From an uncultured Pseudoflavonifractor sp. (GTDB lineage Bacteria > Bacillota > Clostridia > Oscillospirales > Oscillospiraceae), in contig CANOHR010000001.1 in NCBI GenBank assembly GCA_947565875.1, positions 1-33,084 on the forward strand: a DNA stretch of 33,084 nucleotides, read 5' to 3'. The notes beneath the pieces were generated by a model that made no database searches, had not been told where the DNA came from, and was given only the letters and a program-made list of their open reading frames with translations. Numbering within the stretch: the first letter of the stretch is position 1; every line of letters starts with the position of its first letter. A program made the translations under genes and the position numbers. Positions 24,070 through 33,084 of the stretch are shown here, in pieces.

Positions 24070-25233
24070 TCATACAGTTCTCTTTAAAAGCCTCTCATGT
24101 CCAAAGGCCATCAGGGCCAGCAGCGCCAGCAGGAAAAAGGGCAGCAGCCCCGCCCCCACATGGTTCGCCAGCACCCCAAATAGGGGAGGCATCAGGCAGG
24201 AGCCCACATAGGCGCTTGCCATCTGGACCCCGATGATGGCCTGGCTCCGCTCCGCGCCGAAGAAGGCGGGGGTGGAGTGAATAATGCTGGGATAAATGGG
24301 GGCACAGCCCAGCCCTACCAAAACAAGACCCACCACCGCCATCCCCGGCCCCACCGGGATCAGCAAGGCGGCGGCTCCCACCAGGATGATAACCTGGCCC
24401 AGCCGGATCATCTGGTGGTCCCCCAGCTTAAAGGTGATGAAGCCGGCCACCGCCCGGCCCAGGGTAATGCCCAGATAAAACATTCCCGCGTAGCCCGCCG
24501 CCCGCTCCGCCTCCACGCCCCACTCCAGGGTCAGGTAGCTTCCCGCCCAAAGGCCCGCTCCCGACTCCAAAGCGCAATAGCAAAAAAATATGGCGATGAT
24601 CGCCCGAACTCCGGGGATGGCAAAGATCTCTTTCAGAGAAATGGGCCGGTCCGCCCCGTTTTCCTTTCCCTCGGCCCTCTCCTCTCCTTTTCCTTTCCAC
24701 AGGGGAAGGGTAAACACCAGCAGTGCGGTAAGAAAGATCTGAACAAGGGCGATGATCCGGTAGCCCATATTCCACCCCAGGCCTCCGGTGAGGGCCCAGC
24801 CCATGATATAAGGCCCTGTGGTGGCTCCGATCCCCCACATACAGTGAAGCCAACTCATATGGCGGCTGGCGTAATGGAGGGCCACATAGTTATTAAGGGC
24901 GGCGTCCACGCTTCCGGCCCCCAGCCCGTAGGGGATGGCCCACAGGCAGAGCATCCAGAAGGAGCCGCTGACGGAAAAGCCCCAAAGAGCCGCCGCGGTA
25001 AGTCCCACGCTGACAGCGGTGACCTTTCCCGGCCCAAAGCGGTGGGTCAGCCGGTCGCTTTGGAGACTGGACACAATGGTCCCCAGGGAGATGATCATGG
25101 AAATGGCCCCGGCGTAGGACACCGGCACCCCAAACTGGGGATACATGGTGGGCCAGGCCGCGCCCAAAAGGGCGTCGGGCAGGCCCAGACTGATAAAGGA
25201 CAAATAGATCATGACCAAAAGAAGATGGATCAT
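24070..25233 (-). CDS. Mirror copy: MFS transporter
   Basis: 387 residues, identical to 7768-8931; multi-helix permease with motif-A-like DRLTHRFG. Confidence 0.87.
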   Translation of the reverse strand: MIHLLLVMIYLSFISLGLPDALLGAAWPTMYPQFGVPVSYAGAISMIISLGTIVSSLQSDRLTHRFGPGKVTAVSVGLTAAALWGFSVSGSFWMLCLWAIPYGLGAGSVDAALNNYVALHYASRHMSWLHCMWGIGATTGPYIMGWALTGGLGWNMGYRIIALVQIFLTALLVFTLPLWKGKGEERAEGKENGADRPISLKEIFAIPGVRAIIAIFFCYCALESGAGLWAGSYLTLEWGVEAERAAGYAGMFYLGITLGRAVAGFITFKLGDHQMIRLGQVIILVGAAALLIPVGPGMAVVGLVLVGLGCAPIYPSIIHSTPAFFGAERSQAIIGVQMASAYVGSCLMPPLFGVLANHVGAGLLPFFLLALLALMAFGHERLLKRTV

Positions 25234-25263
25234 AGGGGTTCCCCTTTCTGTTTTTGCCAAAAA

Positions 25264-25272
25264 ATTATACCA
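25264..25272 (-). promoter_or_regulatory. Mirror copy: MFS extended -10
   Basis: TGGTATAAT on the minus strand. Confidence 0.65.
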
Positions 25273-25296
25273 TTTCAGGATCCCCGCGGTAAGACG

Positions 25297-25356
25297 AAAA
25301 GGCCCGGAGTCCTTGGACCGGCACTTATATAAAGTAGCTGGTCAAAAACTCCGGGC
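25297..25356 (-). terminator. Mirror copy: M20 gene terminator
   Basis: Long imperfect stem GCCCGGAGT/ACTCCGGGC followed by CTTTT on the minus strand. Confidence 0.6.
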
Positions 25357-25370
25357 ACCACTTTGAAAAA

Positions 25371-26816
25371 TCAGTCGGGCACCACCGGGACCGCGTCGGC
25401 GGGGGTGGGGCAGGTGTAGCCTTCGGCGGTGGCTTTTTCAAACTCCGCCCGGGCCTTTTGAAGAAGCTCCGGCTTCTCCAGAAGATCGATAGCCCCCAAA
25501 GCCATGACCTTTCCGGCATGGACCGCGGCCTTGTGACCGATGGAGGTGCCGCCTACCGATACGTTCTGCCAGCTGTGGCCGGGGGCGCCGTTGGCAAACA
25601 CTGCCACATGGACCTGGGCGGTGGGGGTGAGCCAGCTTACATCCCCCACGTCGGTGGAGCCGGGCTCAAATGCCTCCCCCTGGTAGAGAGGCAGAAGAAA
25701 GTCGTTGATGGCGTGGCCGCTCTTTTTCCGAAGGGCCTTTACCTCTTCGGCAATGGCGGGGTCGTTCTTGGCTCCCGTACCGGGGAGAAAGGTATCACCG
25801 CCGGGATAGGTCTTGCCCAGGGCGTCGATGTAGGCATACTCCTCGTCGGTATAGGTGGGAACGCCAATGGCCTGAAAGTTTTCGTAAAGGACGCTTTCCA
25901 GGGTGTGATTGGGGACCGTGTCGGCCAGGCCGTCAATAAACTTCTTTTCAAAGGTGGTCCCCGTCATAAGGGCGGCGCCCTTGGCAATGTCGTCCACCCG
26001 CTTCTGAAGTTCCACCGCTTCAGAGACATGGTTGGAGCGGACCATATAGAGAACGCTGGCCTTGGGCTGGACCACGTTGGGGCTCCGTCCGCCGGCGTCG
26101 GTGATGGCGTAGTGGATCCGGGCCTTAGAGGACATATGCTCCCGGAGGAACTGGACCCCCACGTTCATCAGTTCCACCGCGTCCAGGGCGCTGCGGCCCA
26201 TCTCCGGGTCTCCGGCGGCGTGGGAGGCGATGCCGTGGAAGACATACTGGGTCTGAATGCAGGAGTTGGAGGAGCCGGTCTCTACCTCGTTTCCATCGGA
26301 GGGGTGCCAGGTGATGGCGGCGTCCAGGCTCTTCCACAGGCCGTCCCTCGCCATAAAGGCCTTGGCGGCGCCCCCCTCTTCGCCGGGACAGCCGTAGAGG
26401 GTAACGGTGCCGGGGGTGTGGGTCTCTTCCAGATAGGCCTTCAGCCCCAGAATGGCAGCCAGGGCTCCGGCACCCAGCATGTTGTGGCCGCAGCCGTGAC
26501 CGCAGCCTCCCGCCTCCACCTCCTCCTTCTGAAGGCCTCCCGCCTTTTGGGACAGGCCCGAGAGGGCGTCGTACTCGGCCAGGATGCCGATGTGGGGCTT
26601 GCCGCTTCCAAAGGAGGCGGCAAAGGCGGTGGGGATATTGCAGATCCCCTTTTCCACCGCGAAGCCCTCCTTCTCCAGGACAGCGCAAAACTTTTCCGCC
26701 GACTTGAATTCCATCAGGGAAAGCTCGGCATATCCCCAGACGGCGTCGGAGACCTCTGCCACCAGAGCAGCCTTGGCGTCGATGGCGTCAAGGGCAAGCT
26801 GCTTGTTTTTATCCAT
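25371..26816 (-). CDS. Mirror copy: M20 amidohydrolase, AbgB-like
   Basis: 481 residues, identical to 6185-7630; CGHGCGHN and CPGEEGG metal-site motifs. Confidence 0.88.
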   Translation of the reverse strand: MDKNKQLALDAIDAKAALVAEVSDAVWGYAELSLMEFKSAEKFCAVLEKEGFAVEKGICNIPTAFAASFGSGKPHIGILAEYDALSGLSQKAGGLQKEEVEAGGCGHGCGHNMLGAGALAAILGLKAYLEETHTPGTVTLYGCPGEEGGAAKAFMARDGLWKSLDAAITWHPSDGNEVETGSSNSCIQTQYVFHGIASHAAGDPEMGRSALDAVELMNVGVQFLREHMSSKARIHYAITDAGGRSPNVVQPKASVLYMVRSNHVSEAVELQKRVDDIAKGAALMTGTTFEKKFIDGLADTVPNHTLESVLYENFQAIGVPTYTDEEYAYIDALGKTYPGGDTFLPGTGAKNDPAIAEEVKALRKKSGHAINDFLLPLYQGEAFEPGSTDVGDVSWLTPTAQVHVAVFANGAPGHSWQNVSVGGTSIGHKAAVHAGKVMALGAIDLLEKPELLQKARAEFEKATAEGYTCPTPADAVPVVPD

Positions 26817-26840
26817 AGGGAAACACTCCTTTGGAAATTG

Positions 26841-26858
26841 GACGGTTCATGAACCGTC
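26841..26858. repeat. Mirror copy: perfect 18-base palindrome
   Basis: GACGGTTCATGAACCGTC, upstream of the M20 gene. Confidence 0.7.
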
Positions 26859-26901
26859 TCTGCAAAGAATACGCCTCTGTTGGGTGGGTGATCCCGCACC
26901 C

Positions 26902-26982
26902 AGGGCGCGCCGAGGCGTCGCGCCCTACAAAATATATTTTGGTGTCCCTTTTCCTGTAGGGCGTGACGCCCTCGGCACGCCC
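26902..26982. repeat. Mirror copy: inverted extragenic repeat pair
   Basis: Two facing GTAGGGCG units around an AT-rich loop, directly after the ATPase stop. Confidence 0.78.
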
Positions 26983-26983
26983 T

Positions 26984-27758
<775 letters not shown>

Positions 27759-27775
<17 letters not shown>

Positions 27776-28568
27776 GGCGCATCCTCCTCTCTACATAGGC
27801 GATGAGCTTGCTGGTGGGGAAGCACAAACAGAAGTAGATCCCCGCGGCCACGATCAGCGGCTCCATAATAATGTAGGTGGCTCCCTTTACCGCGTTGACA
27901 GCGGCCATAATGTCGGCTACGCCGATGGTCCAGACGATGGCGGACTCCTTGATAATGGTGACGAACTCGTTGGCAATGGCGGGCAGGATGTTCTTCAGAG
28001 CCTGGGGCATGATGATGTAACGCAGGTTCTGAAGCTGCTTGAGGCCCAAGGACCGGGCCGCCTCGGTCTGGCCCCCGTCCACCGACTGCATTCCGGAGCG
28101 GATGATCTCGCACAGATAGGCCGCTGAGTTGATGCCCAGGGTCATGGCGCCGGGGAAAAACCGGTTGAAGGCGATAAAGCCAAAGAGCTTGAAGGTGGGC
28201 AGCTTAATGGCGTTGAAGACGCCGTAGTAGATGATCCAGATCTGGACCAGAACGGGGGTGGAGCGGATGATCTCCACATAGGCGGTGGCTAAAAAGCTGA
28301 AGGGATTGAAGCGGCCCACATGGTAAAGAAGACCGGAATCCAGCTTCATCCCCTCCCTGTCCCGCTCAAAAAAGCCAAAGACCTTGGGAAAGGCGTGGGA
28401 GAGCATGAGGAAGGGGCGGAAATTGCTCATGCGCATCACCGCCAGCACCAGGGCCAGGGCAAAGCCGATGAGTACAGTACACAGAGAGAGCAGAACGGTA
28501 ACGCCGACGCCCTCCTTAAACATCTGTAAAAAGGGTAGGATCCTGGGAAAATTATCGAGTTTGATCAT
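27759..28568 (-). CDS. Mirror copy: amino-acid ABC transporter permease
   Basis: 269 residues, identical to 4433-5242, with the EAA loop and the polar insert after the first helix. Confidence 0.92.
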
Positions 28569-28605
28569 GGGCGGCTTTCTCCTTTCGCTTCCAAGCCGGA
28601 ATAAG

Positions 28606-28640
28606 CCGATCCCTCCCCGGATGGGCAGGGGAGGGATCGG
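28606..28640 (-). promoter_or_regulatory. Mirror copy: intercistronic hairpin
   Basis: The 13-bp stem CCGATCCCTCCCC/GGGGAGGGATCGG between receptor 2 and the permease. Confidence 0.75.
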
Positions 28641-28660
28641 AAACAAGCATCCTTCAGGCT

Positions 28661-29602
28661 TTAGTCCTGGGTCTTGCCGTCGGCGTCCAGCAGGCCCTCG
28701 TACACATTGCCGGAGGCCAGCTCGTTGGCCTCGGCCACGAACTTGTCCATGCTGCCGTCTTCCATGGCGGCCTTCACCGCCAGGTTCACCGCCGCCAGAA
28801 GGGCGGGATTGTCCTTCTGTACGCCGATGGCGGAGCCGGCGGCCGCCTCATAGGGCACATCCAGCGCCACGCAGAGGTCGGGGTAGTTGGTCTTGTAGCT
28901 CTCGGCTACGGCGGTCTCGATGTAAGCGCCGTCCAGCTTGCCCGCCAGAAGCTCGGCAATGATGTCGGTGACCTTGGCCAGCTGGACCTGGGTGGAGTCG
29001 GGGCTGTTGGTCTGCATCAGGTCCACCTGGATGGAGCCGGTCTGGGCGCCGATCTCATACTCAGGCTTGTTGGTGGAGGCCAGATCCGGGAACAGGTCCT
29101 TGTTGGACTCCAAGCAGCAGAAGGACTGGCCGCCCAGATAATAGATCTCGGAAAAGTCCATGATGCCATCCCGCTTGGGGTCGGGGGAGAGGCCCGCCAT
29201 GCCCAGGTCGGAGGACTTGTTCTGAAGCTCCATCAGTACGCCGTCAAAGTCGATGGGCACGATCTCCAGTTCCAGGCCCAGATAATCGGCCACATACTGG
29301 GCAAGGCCCATGTCAAAGCCGGCAATGTGGGGATCCCCGGCCTCATCAATGGCGTAGAACTCGTAAGGGGCAAAGTCGGGGCTGGTAGCCACGGTGAGCT
29401 TGCCGTCGGTGACGGTCTTGAGAAGGGGCTTCAACTCCTCGATGGTCATCTCATTGTAGTCCTTTTCCACCGGACCGCTCTCCACGGGAGCGGCGCTCTC
29501 AGGAGCAGGGGTGGTGTCGGCTCCACCGCCGCAGGCGGTGAGCAGGGACAGACTCATAACGGTGGCCAGGGCCAGAGCCCCGATCTTCTTCCAATTTTTC
29601 AT
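28661..29602 (-). CDS. Mirror copy: amino-acid receptor 2 (lipoprotein)
   Basis: 313 residues, identical to 3399-4340; lipobox LLTAC. Confidence 0.9.
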   Translation of the reverse strand: MKNWKKIGALALATVMSLSLLTACGGGADTTPAPESAAPVESGPVEKDYNEMTIEELKPLLKTVTDGKLTVATSPDFAPYEFYAIDEAGDPHIAGFDMGLAQYVADYLGLELEIVPIDFDGVLMELQNKSSDLGMAGLSPDPKRDGIMDFSEIYYLGGQSFCCLESNKDLFPDLASTNKPEYEIGAQTGSIQVDLMQTNSPDSTQVQLAKVTDIIAELLAGKLDGAYIETAVAESYKTNYPDLCVALDVPYEAAAGSAIGVQKDNPALLAAVNLAVKAAMEDGSMDKFVAEANELASGNVYEGLLDADGKTQD

Positions 29603-29628
29603 TTCCAATGCTTCCTTTCCTCTTGGAT

Positions 29629-29666
29629 GTATGTATAATTATACGCATGAGAGAGTGGGGATGCAA
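29629..29666 (-). promoter_or_regulatory. Mirror copy: receptor 2 promoter and palindrome
   Basis: TTGCAT-N17-TATAAT with TATAATTATA over the -10 box. Confidence 0.7.
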
Positions 29667-29780
29667 CCCTTTTTTCTCAGTTATACTATACAAAATGCAG
29701 GACTACTGTCTATCTTTTCTGTGATAAACGATCAACTTTATATATCAGACATGAATACTTGCTTGCATATTCTATATTTT

Positions 29781-30734
29781 TTATTCCTGGGTATTTCCCT
29801 GGGCATCCAACAGCCCCTCATAAATGTTTCCGGTGGCCTGCTCCATGGCCTTTTCCTTATACTGAGCTACCAGACCCTGGTCCACCGCAGACTCAATAGC
29901 CAGGTTTACCGCCGCCAGAAGGGCCGGATTGTCCTTGACTACCCCGGCACAAGTGCCGGCAAAGTCGTTGGGAACGTCCAGCACGATAGCGATCTGGGGA
30001 TAGGTGGAGTGGTAAGCCTCGGCGGTATCCATGGACATGTAGGCCCCGTCCAGCTTACCGGCAAGAAGTTCATTGATAATGTCGGTGACCTTTCCCAACC
30101 GGATAATTTCCGCGTTGGGGCTGAACTGATCGGCAAAGTCCGACTGGATGGAACCGATCTGAGCGCCGATCTGGTACTGAGGGTCGCTGGTGGCCTCCAG
30201 GCTGGGGAAGTTGTCCTTGTCCTCCTCCAGACAGATAAAGCACTGGTTGCTCTCCGGGTCTACCTCGTAGGGAACGGTAAAGTCCATGATACCCGTCCGC
30301 TTGGGATCGGCGGCAAGACCCGCCAGGGCGATGTCGGCGGCCTTGTTCTGGATCTCCATCAACACGCCGTCAAAGTCAATGGGCACGATCTCCAGTTCCA
30401 GGCCCAGGTAGCCGGCAATGTATCCGGCCAAAGCAATATCCATTCCCGCCAGGGTAGGGGTCCCGTCATCTCCGATCACATAAAACTCAGCGGGGGCAAA
30501 GTCAGGACTGGTGACCATGGTCAGCTTCCCCTCGTTTACCGTCTGAAGAAGAGGCTTTAACTCATCAATGGTCATCCCGCCGTAGTCTGCGGCCTCCTTT
30601 TCCTCCGGCGCGGAACTTTGGGAGGAGGGCGCCTTGGTCTCCCCGCTTCGTCCGCCGCAGCCGGTAAAAAGGGAAAGGCTCATAGCGGCGCCAAGGCCCA
30701 GAGCCAGAATCTTTTTCGTAGTCAGGTGTTTCAT
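29781..30734 (-). CDS. Mirror copy: amino-acid receptor 1 (lipoprotein)
   Basis: 317 residues, identical to 2267-3220; signal ending SLFTGC. Confidence 0.88.
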   Translation of the reverse strand: MKHLTTKKILALGLGAAMSLSLFTGCGGRSGETKAPSSQSSAPEEKEAADYGGMTIDELKPLLQTVNEGKLTMVTSPDFAPAEFYVIGDDGTPTLAGMDIALAGYIAGYLGLELEIVPIDFDGVLMEIQNKAADIALAGLAADPKRTGIMDFTVPYEVDPESNQCFICLEEDKDNFPSLEATSDPQYQIGAQIGSIQSDFADQFSPNAEIIRLGKVTDIINELLAGKLDGAYMSMDTAEAYHSTYPQIAIVLDVPNDFAGTCAGVVKDNPALLAAVNLAIESAVDQGLVAQYKEKAMEQATGNIYEGLLDAQGNTQE

Positions 30735-30761
30735 GTTCATGCACTCCTTTTCCTCTTGGGG

Positions 30762-30799
30762 ATATGCATAATTATACATATTTAGTTTATAAAATACAA
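30762..30799 (-). promoter_or_regulatory. Mirror copy: receptor 1 promoter and palindrome
   Basis: TTGTAT-N17-TATAAT with a 20-base near-palindrome over the -10 box. Confidence 0.7.
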
Positions 30800-30878
30800 C
30801 CCTAATTTCATCGTCATTATCCACAAAAATCCTTTCCATCTTTTGCCTTCAATTGTTTTTCTCGTTTCTTTTATATAC

Positions 30879-30925
30879 CCTTTTGCATGTCAATATGAAT
30901 AATATTCATATTGACATGCAAAAGG
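30879..30925. repeat. Mirror copy: AT-rich 22-bp-arm hairpin
   Basis: Mirror of 2076-2122. Confidence 0.85.
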
Positions 30926-30952
30926 AAGCTCCCGCCCACAGGCGGGAGCTTC
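30920..30952 (-). terminator. Mirror copy: kinase gene terminator
   Basis: GAAGCTCCCGCC/GGCGGGAGCTTC stem on the minus strand. Confidence 0.92.
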
Positions 30953-30962
30953 TCCGGTTTTC

Positions 30963-31568
30963 TTATTCGCCTTTGCAATACTCCAGGATCACCCGGACCG
31001 CCGCGTCCACCCCATGAAGGGAGGAACTAACGCACAGGTCGTAACTCTCGGCGGCGCCCCATTTCCGGTCGGTGTGGAAGCTATAATAGGAAGCGCGGGT
31101 CTTGTCCATCTTCCGCAGCTTCTCCTCCGCCTCCTTCTCACCGACGCCGTCCCGGCGAACCACCCGCTGTAGACGGGCGTCATGGCCGGCGCAGACAAAT
31201 ACCCGCACCAGTCCGGGCTTATCCCGGAGAATATAGTCGGCGCAGCGGCCTACGATCACGCAGCTTCCCTTGGCCGCCACCGACAGTACCGCCTCCCGTT
31301 GAGCGTTAGCGGCCAGCTGCTCCACCGTATTCCCCGCCATGCCGGGGGAAAGGCGCTGCTGGCCCATGACCAGAGAGTAAAGGAAGCTGTTGGTGGGCTT
31401 TTCATCATAACTCTTCAAAAACTCATGACTCAGGCCGCTCTCCTGGGCGGCCACTGCCAGAATTTCTTTATCGTAGTAGGGAATGTTCAGGGCCTGGGCC
31501 ACCTTTTTCCCGATCTCCCGGCCTCCGCTGCCAAACTGTCGACCAATGGTAATATAGAGTTCCGCCAT
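30963..31568 (-). CDS. Mirror copy: cytidylate kinase-like protein
   Basis: 201 residues, identical to 1433-2038; N-terminal GRQFGSGGREIG loop. Confidence 0.85.
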   Translation of the reverse strand: MAELYITIGRQFGSGGREIGKKVAQALNIPYYDKEILAVAAQESGLSHEFLKSYDEKPTNSFLYSLVMGQQRLSPGMAGNTVEQLAANAQREAVLSVAAKGSCVIVGRCADYILRDKPGLVRVFVCAGHDARLQRVVRRDGVGEKEAEEKLRKMDKTRASYYSFHTDRKWGAAESYDLCVSSSLHGVDAAVRVILEYCKGE

Positions 31569-31594
31569 TGCCATCACCCTCCTTTGGTGGCTTT

Positions 31595-31623
31595 ATTATA
31601 ACACACCATTTTAAAAAAAGAAA
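31595..31623 (-). promoter_or_regulatory. Mirror copy: kinase gene promoter
   Basis: TATAAT with a weak -35 on the minus strand. Confidence 0.5.
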
Positions 31624-31638
31624 TTAAAAATTATCGGG

Positions 31639-31854
31639 GTGGCGCCATGCCTTGGCGGGCACACAATGTGCGCCCGGGCAGGAATGGAATGCCCCTGGCA
31701 GGACCGTAGGGCGCGGCCTCCCGGATGCACCGCCGATGGTCACCCCCATGGTTCCGGCGCGTCAAGGATGCCGCGCCCTACGAAAGGTGGGATCATTTTG
31801 TAGGGGCCGGTTCCAAACCGGCCCACCTGGGAACGGCGCGCCCCGCGAAGTTTT
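31639..31854. repeat. Mirror copy: extragenic repeat cluster
   Basis: Mirror of 1147-1362, inside the gene-free interval 31569-31923. Confidence 0.75.
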
Positions 31855-31873
31855 CATTTCCTCCACAAACAAC

Positions 31874-31906
31874 AAAAAGGAGCGGCTGCCTTACGGCAGC
31901 CGCTCC
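31874..31906 (-). terminator. Mirror copy: oligopeptide-binding protein terminator
   Basis: The 12-bp GGAGCGGCTGCC/GGCAGCCGCTCC stem with T-run on the minus strand. Confidence 0.93.
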
Positions 31907-31923
31907 TCAGCATGTTTCTTTGA

Positions 31924-33084
31924 TTACTTCGTGCAGCGGTCAAAGAAGAAGTAGCCCAGGGGGGTGTAGTACATACCCTTCACGTCGGTGTTGAGCATAT
32001 ACTTCTGGGTGTAGAAGTAGATGGGGCCCAGAGCCCAATCCTGACCCATGATAATGTCCTCAGCCTTGTGCATGGCGGCCATACGGGCAGCGGGATCGGC
32101 GGTGGACTTGGCCTCGTTGATGGCGGCGTCGTAGTCAGGATTGCTGTACTGAGCGTCGTTGTTGCCGCCGCCGGTGAGCCACATATCCAGGAAGGAAATG
32201 GGATCGTTATAGTCAGCGATCCAGCCGTTCCGGGCGATCTGATACTCGCCGTCCTTACGGTTCTCCAGGAAGGCAGCCCACTCCTGGTTCTCCAGCTTGA
32301 CCTCCACGCCCAGAGCGGTCTGCCACTGCTGCTGCAGGGCCTCACCGATCTTCTTGTGGTTGTCGGAGGTGTTGTAGAGGTAGGTGACGGTGGGGAAGCC
32401 CTCGCCGTTGGGATAGCCGGCCTCAGCCAGAAGCTGACGGGCCTGCTCGCAGTTCTTCTCATACTGGGCGTCGTCGGTGGCAGGAGTCCAGTAGTCGCCG
32501 CCCTCGGTGCGGAAGTCGCCGTCCGCGCCGGCCACGCCGGAGGGCACAAAGCCGGAGGCGGGGACCTGACCGGTCTGAGTCACGTTCTCCACGATATACT
32601 GGGCGTCGATGGCCAGGGTGAAGGCCTGACGGACCTTAGGATCGTCAAAGGGAGCCTTCTCCACGTTGTAGCAGACGTAGTAGGTGCCGATGTAGGGCAC
32701 GATCCGCAGATCGCCGCTGCTGAGCAGAGAGGGGATCTCGTCCACGGGCATATCCTCGATGAAGTCCAGCTCGCCGGAGTTGAAGCCGGTCAGCATGGCG
32801 TTGTTGTCGTCCATCAGCTTGAAGGTGATGGTGTCGGGGCCCAGCTTGTCGAAATCATAGTAGTTCTCGTTCTTGGCCATGATGATCTGGCTGTTGTGGT
32901 CCCACTGGGCCAGCTTGTAAGCGCCGTTGGACAGGTAGGTCTCCACATTGTGGGTCCAGCCGTCGGGATCGGCGCTCACCACGTCCTCCCGGACAGGGAA
33001 GGCGGCGGGGAAGGCGCAGATCTCCAGGAAGTAGGGGCAGTCGTAGGTCAGGGTGACCACGAAGGTGCTGTCGTCGGGAGCCTC
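31924..33084 (-). CDS. Oligopeptide-binding protein, longer partial copy running off the right edge
   Basis: The same gene as at 1-1077 but with 28 more codons (33084-33001) reading EAPDDSTFVVTLTYDCPYFL and onward, the beta-rich segment that precedes the hinge in SBP_bac_5 proteins. The frame is open to the edge, so the N-terminal part with signal peptide lies beyond 33084. A GTG at 33060 is internal. This copy gives the fuller view: 386 codons of an expected 530-600. Confidence 0.9.
   Translation of the reverse strand, partial: EAPDDSTFVVTLTYDCPYFLEICAFPAAFPVREDVVSADPDGWTHNVETYLSNGAYKLAQWDHNSQIIMAKNENYYDFDKLGPDTITFKLMDDNNAMLTGFNSGELDFIEDMPVDEIPSLLSSGDLRIVPYIGTYYVCYNVEKAPFDDPKVRQAFTLAIDAQYIVENVTQTGQVPASGFVPSGVAGADGDFRTEGGDYWTPATDDAQYEKNCEQARQLLAEAGYPNGEGFPTVTYLYNTSDNHKKIGEALQQQWQTALGVEVKLENQEWAAFLENRKDGEYQIARNGWIADYNDPISFLDMWLTGGGNNDAQYSNPDYDAAINEAKSTADPAARMAAMHKAEDIIMGQDWALGPIYFYTQKYMLNTDVKGMYYTPLGYFFFDRCTK

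Overview
The window is one 16.5-kb stretch of bacterial chromosome written twice. Bases 1-16500 and 16501-33000 are exact reverse complements with no spacer: position i pairs with 33001-i, and the fold point reads ...CTGCTGCCCC|GGGGCAGCAG... Every reading frame on one arm has an identical translation on the other. Only the last 84 bases (33001-33084) are unpaired, and they continue the gene at the right edge. The fold point sits inside a codon of an ABC-transporter gene, and the arms show no divergence. A fold-back (read, library or assembly) artefact is therefore the most economical explanation. A real zero-spacer palindrome of this size would be extraordinary and unstable in most bacteria. 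Gene content should be read as one copy unless junction-spanning raw data prove otherwise.

The organism looks like a GC-rich Gram-positive gut Clostridia member, probably Oscillospirales (Flavonifractor/Intestinimonas/Lawsonibacter-like). Supporting signs are lipoprotein solute-binding proteins, an S-layer-homology protein, rhodanese-less ThiI, a BlaI-type repressor, strong AGGAGG-type ribosome sites, TTGaca-N17-TATAAT promoters, and short GC-rich 'GTAGGGCGCG...' extragenic repeats. This placement is inference; no rRNA gene is present.

Layout of one arm (left-arm coordinates). 1-1077: 3' part of an oligopeptide-binding protein with a strong terminator, followed by an intergenic stretch of repeats. 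1433-2038: cytidylate-kinase-like protein. 2267-6017: a polar amino-acid ABC importer with two paralogous lipoprotein receptors, a permease and an ATPase. 6185-7630: M20 amidohydrolase of the AbgB type. 7768-8931: MFS transporter, ending at a bidirectional terminator. On the minus strand follow typA-ridA (11341 to 9123), a BlaI-family repressor (11840-11505), cinA (13222-11963), an S-layer-homology protein (14786-13374) and thiI (16181-15000). Divergent from thiI, the first 56 codons of an ABC exporter run into the fold point at 16500. The right arm repeats all of this in reverse.

The plus-strand genes make a plausible nutrient-scavenging block: peptide receptor, amino-acid importer, an amidohydrolase that could release amino acids from acylated or aminobenzoyl conjugates, and an exporter or permease. 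The minus-strand genes are mostly housekeeping: a ribosome-associated GTPase, an imine deaminase, NMN deamidase/CinA and tRNA thiolation. I found no CRISPR array, transposase, integrase, tRNA or rRNA. Apart from the palindrome, the most interesting items are the matched promoter/operator-like palindromes before the two receptor genes, a 22-bp AT-rich hairpin abutting a terminator, and parallel insertions in the permease and the ATPase.
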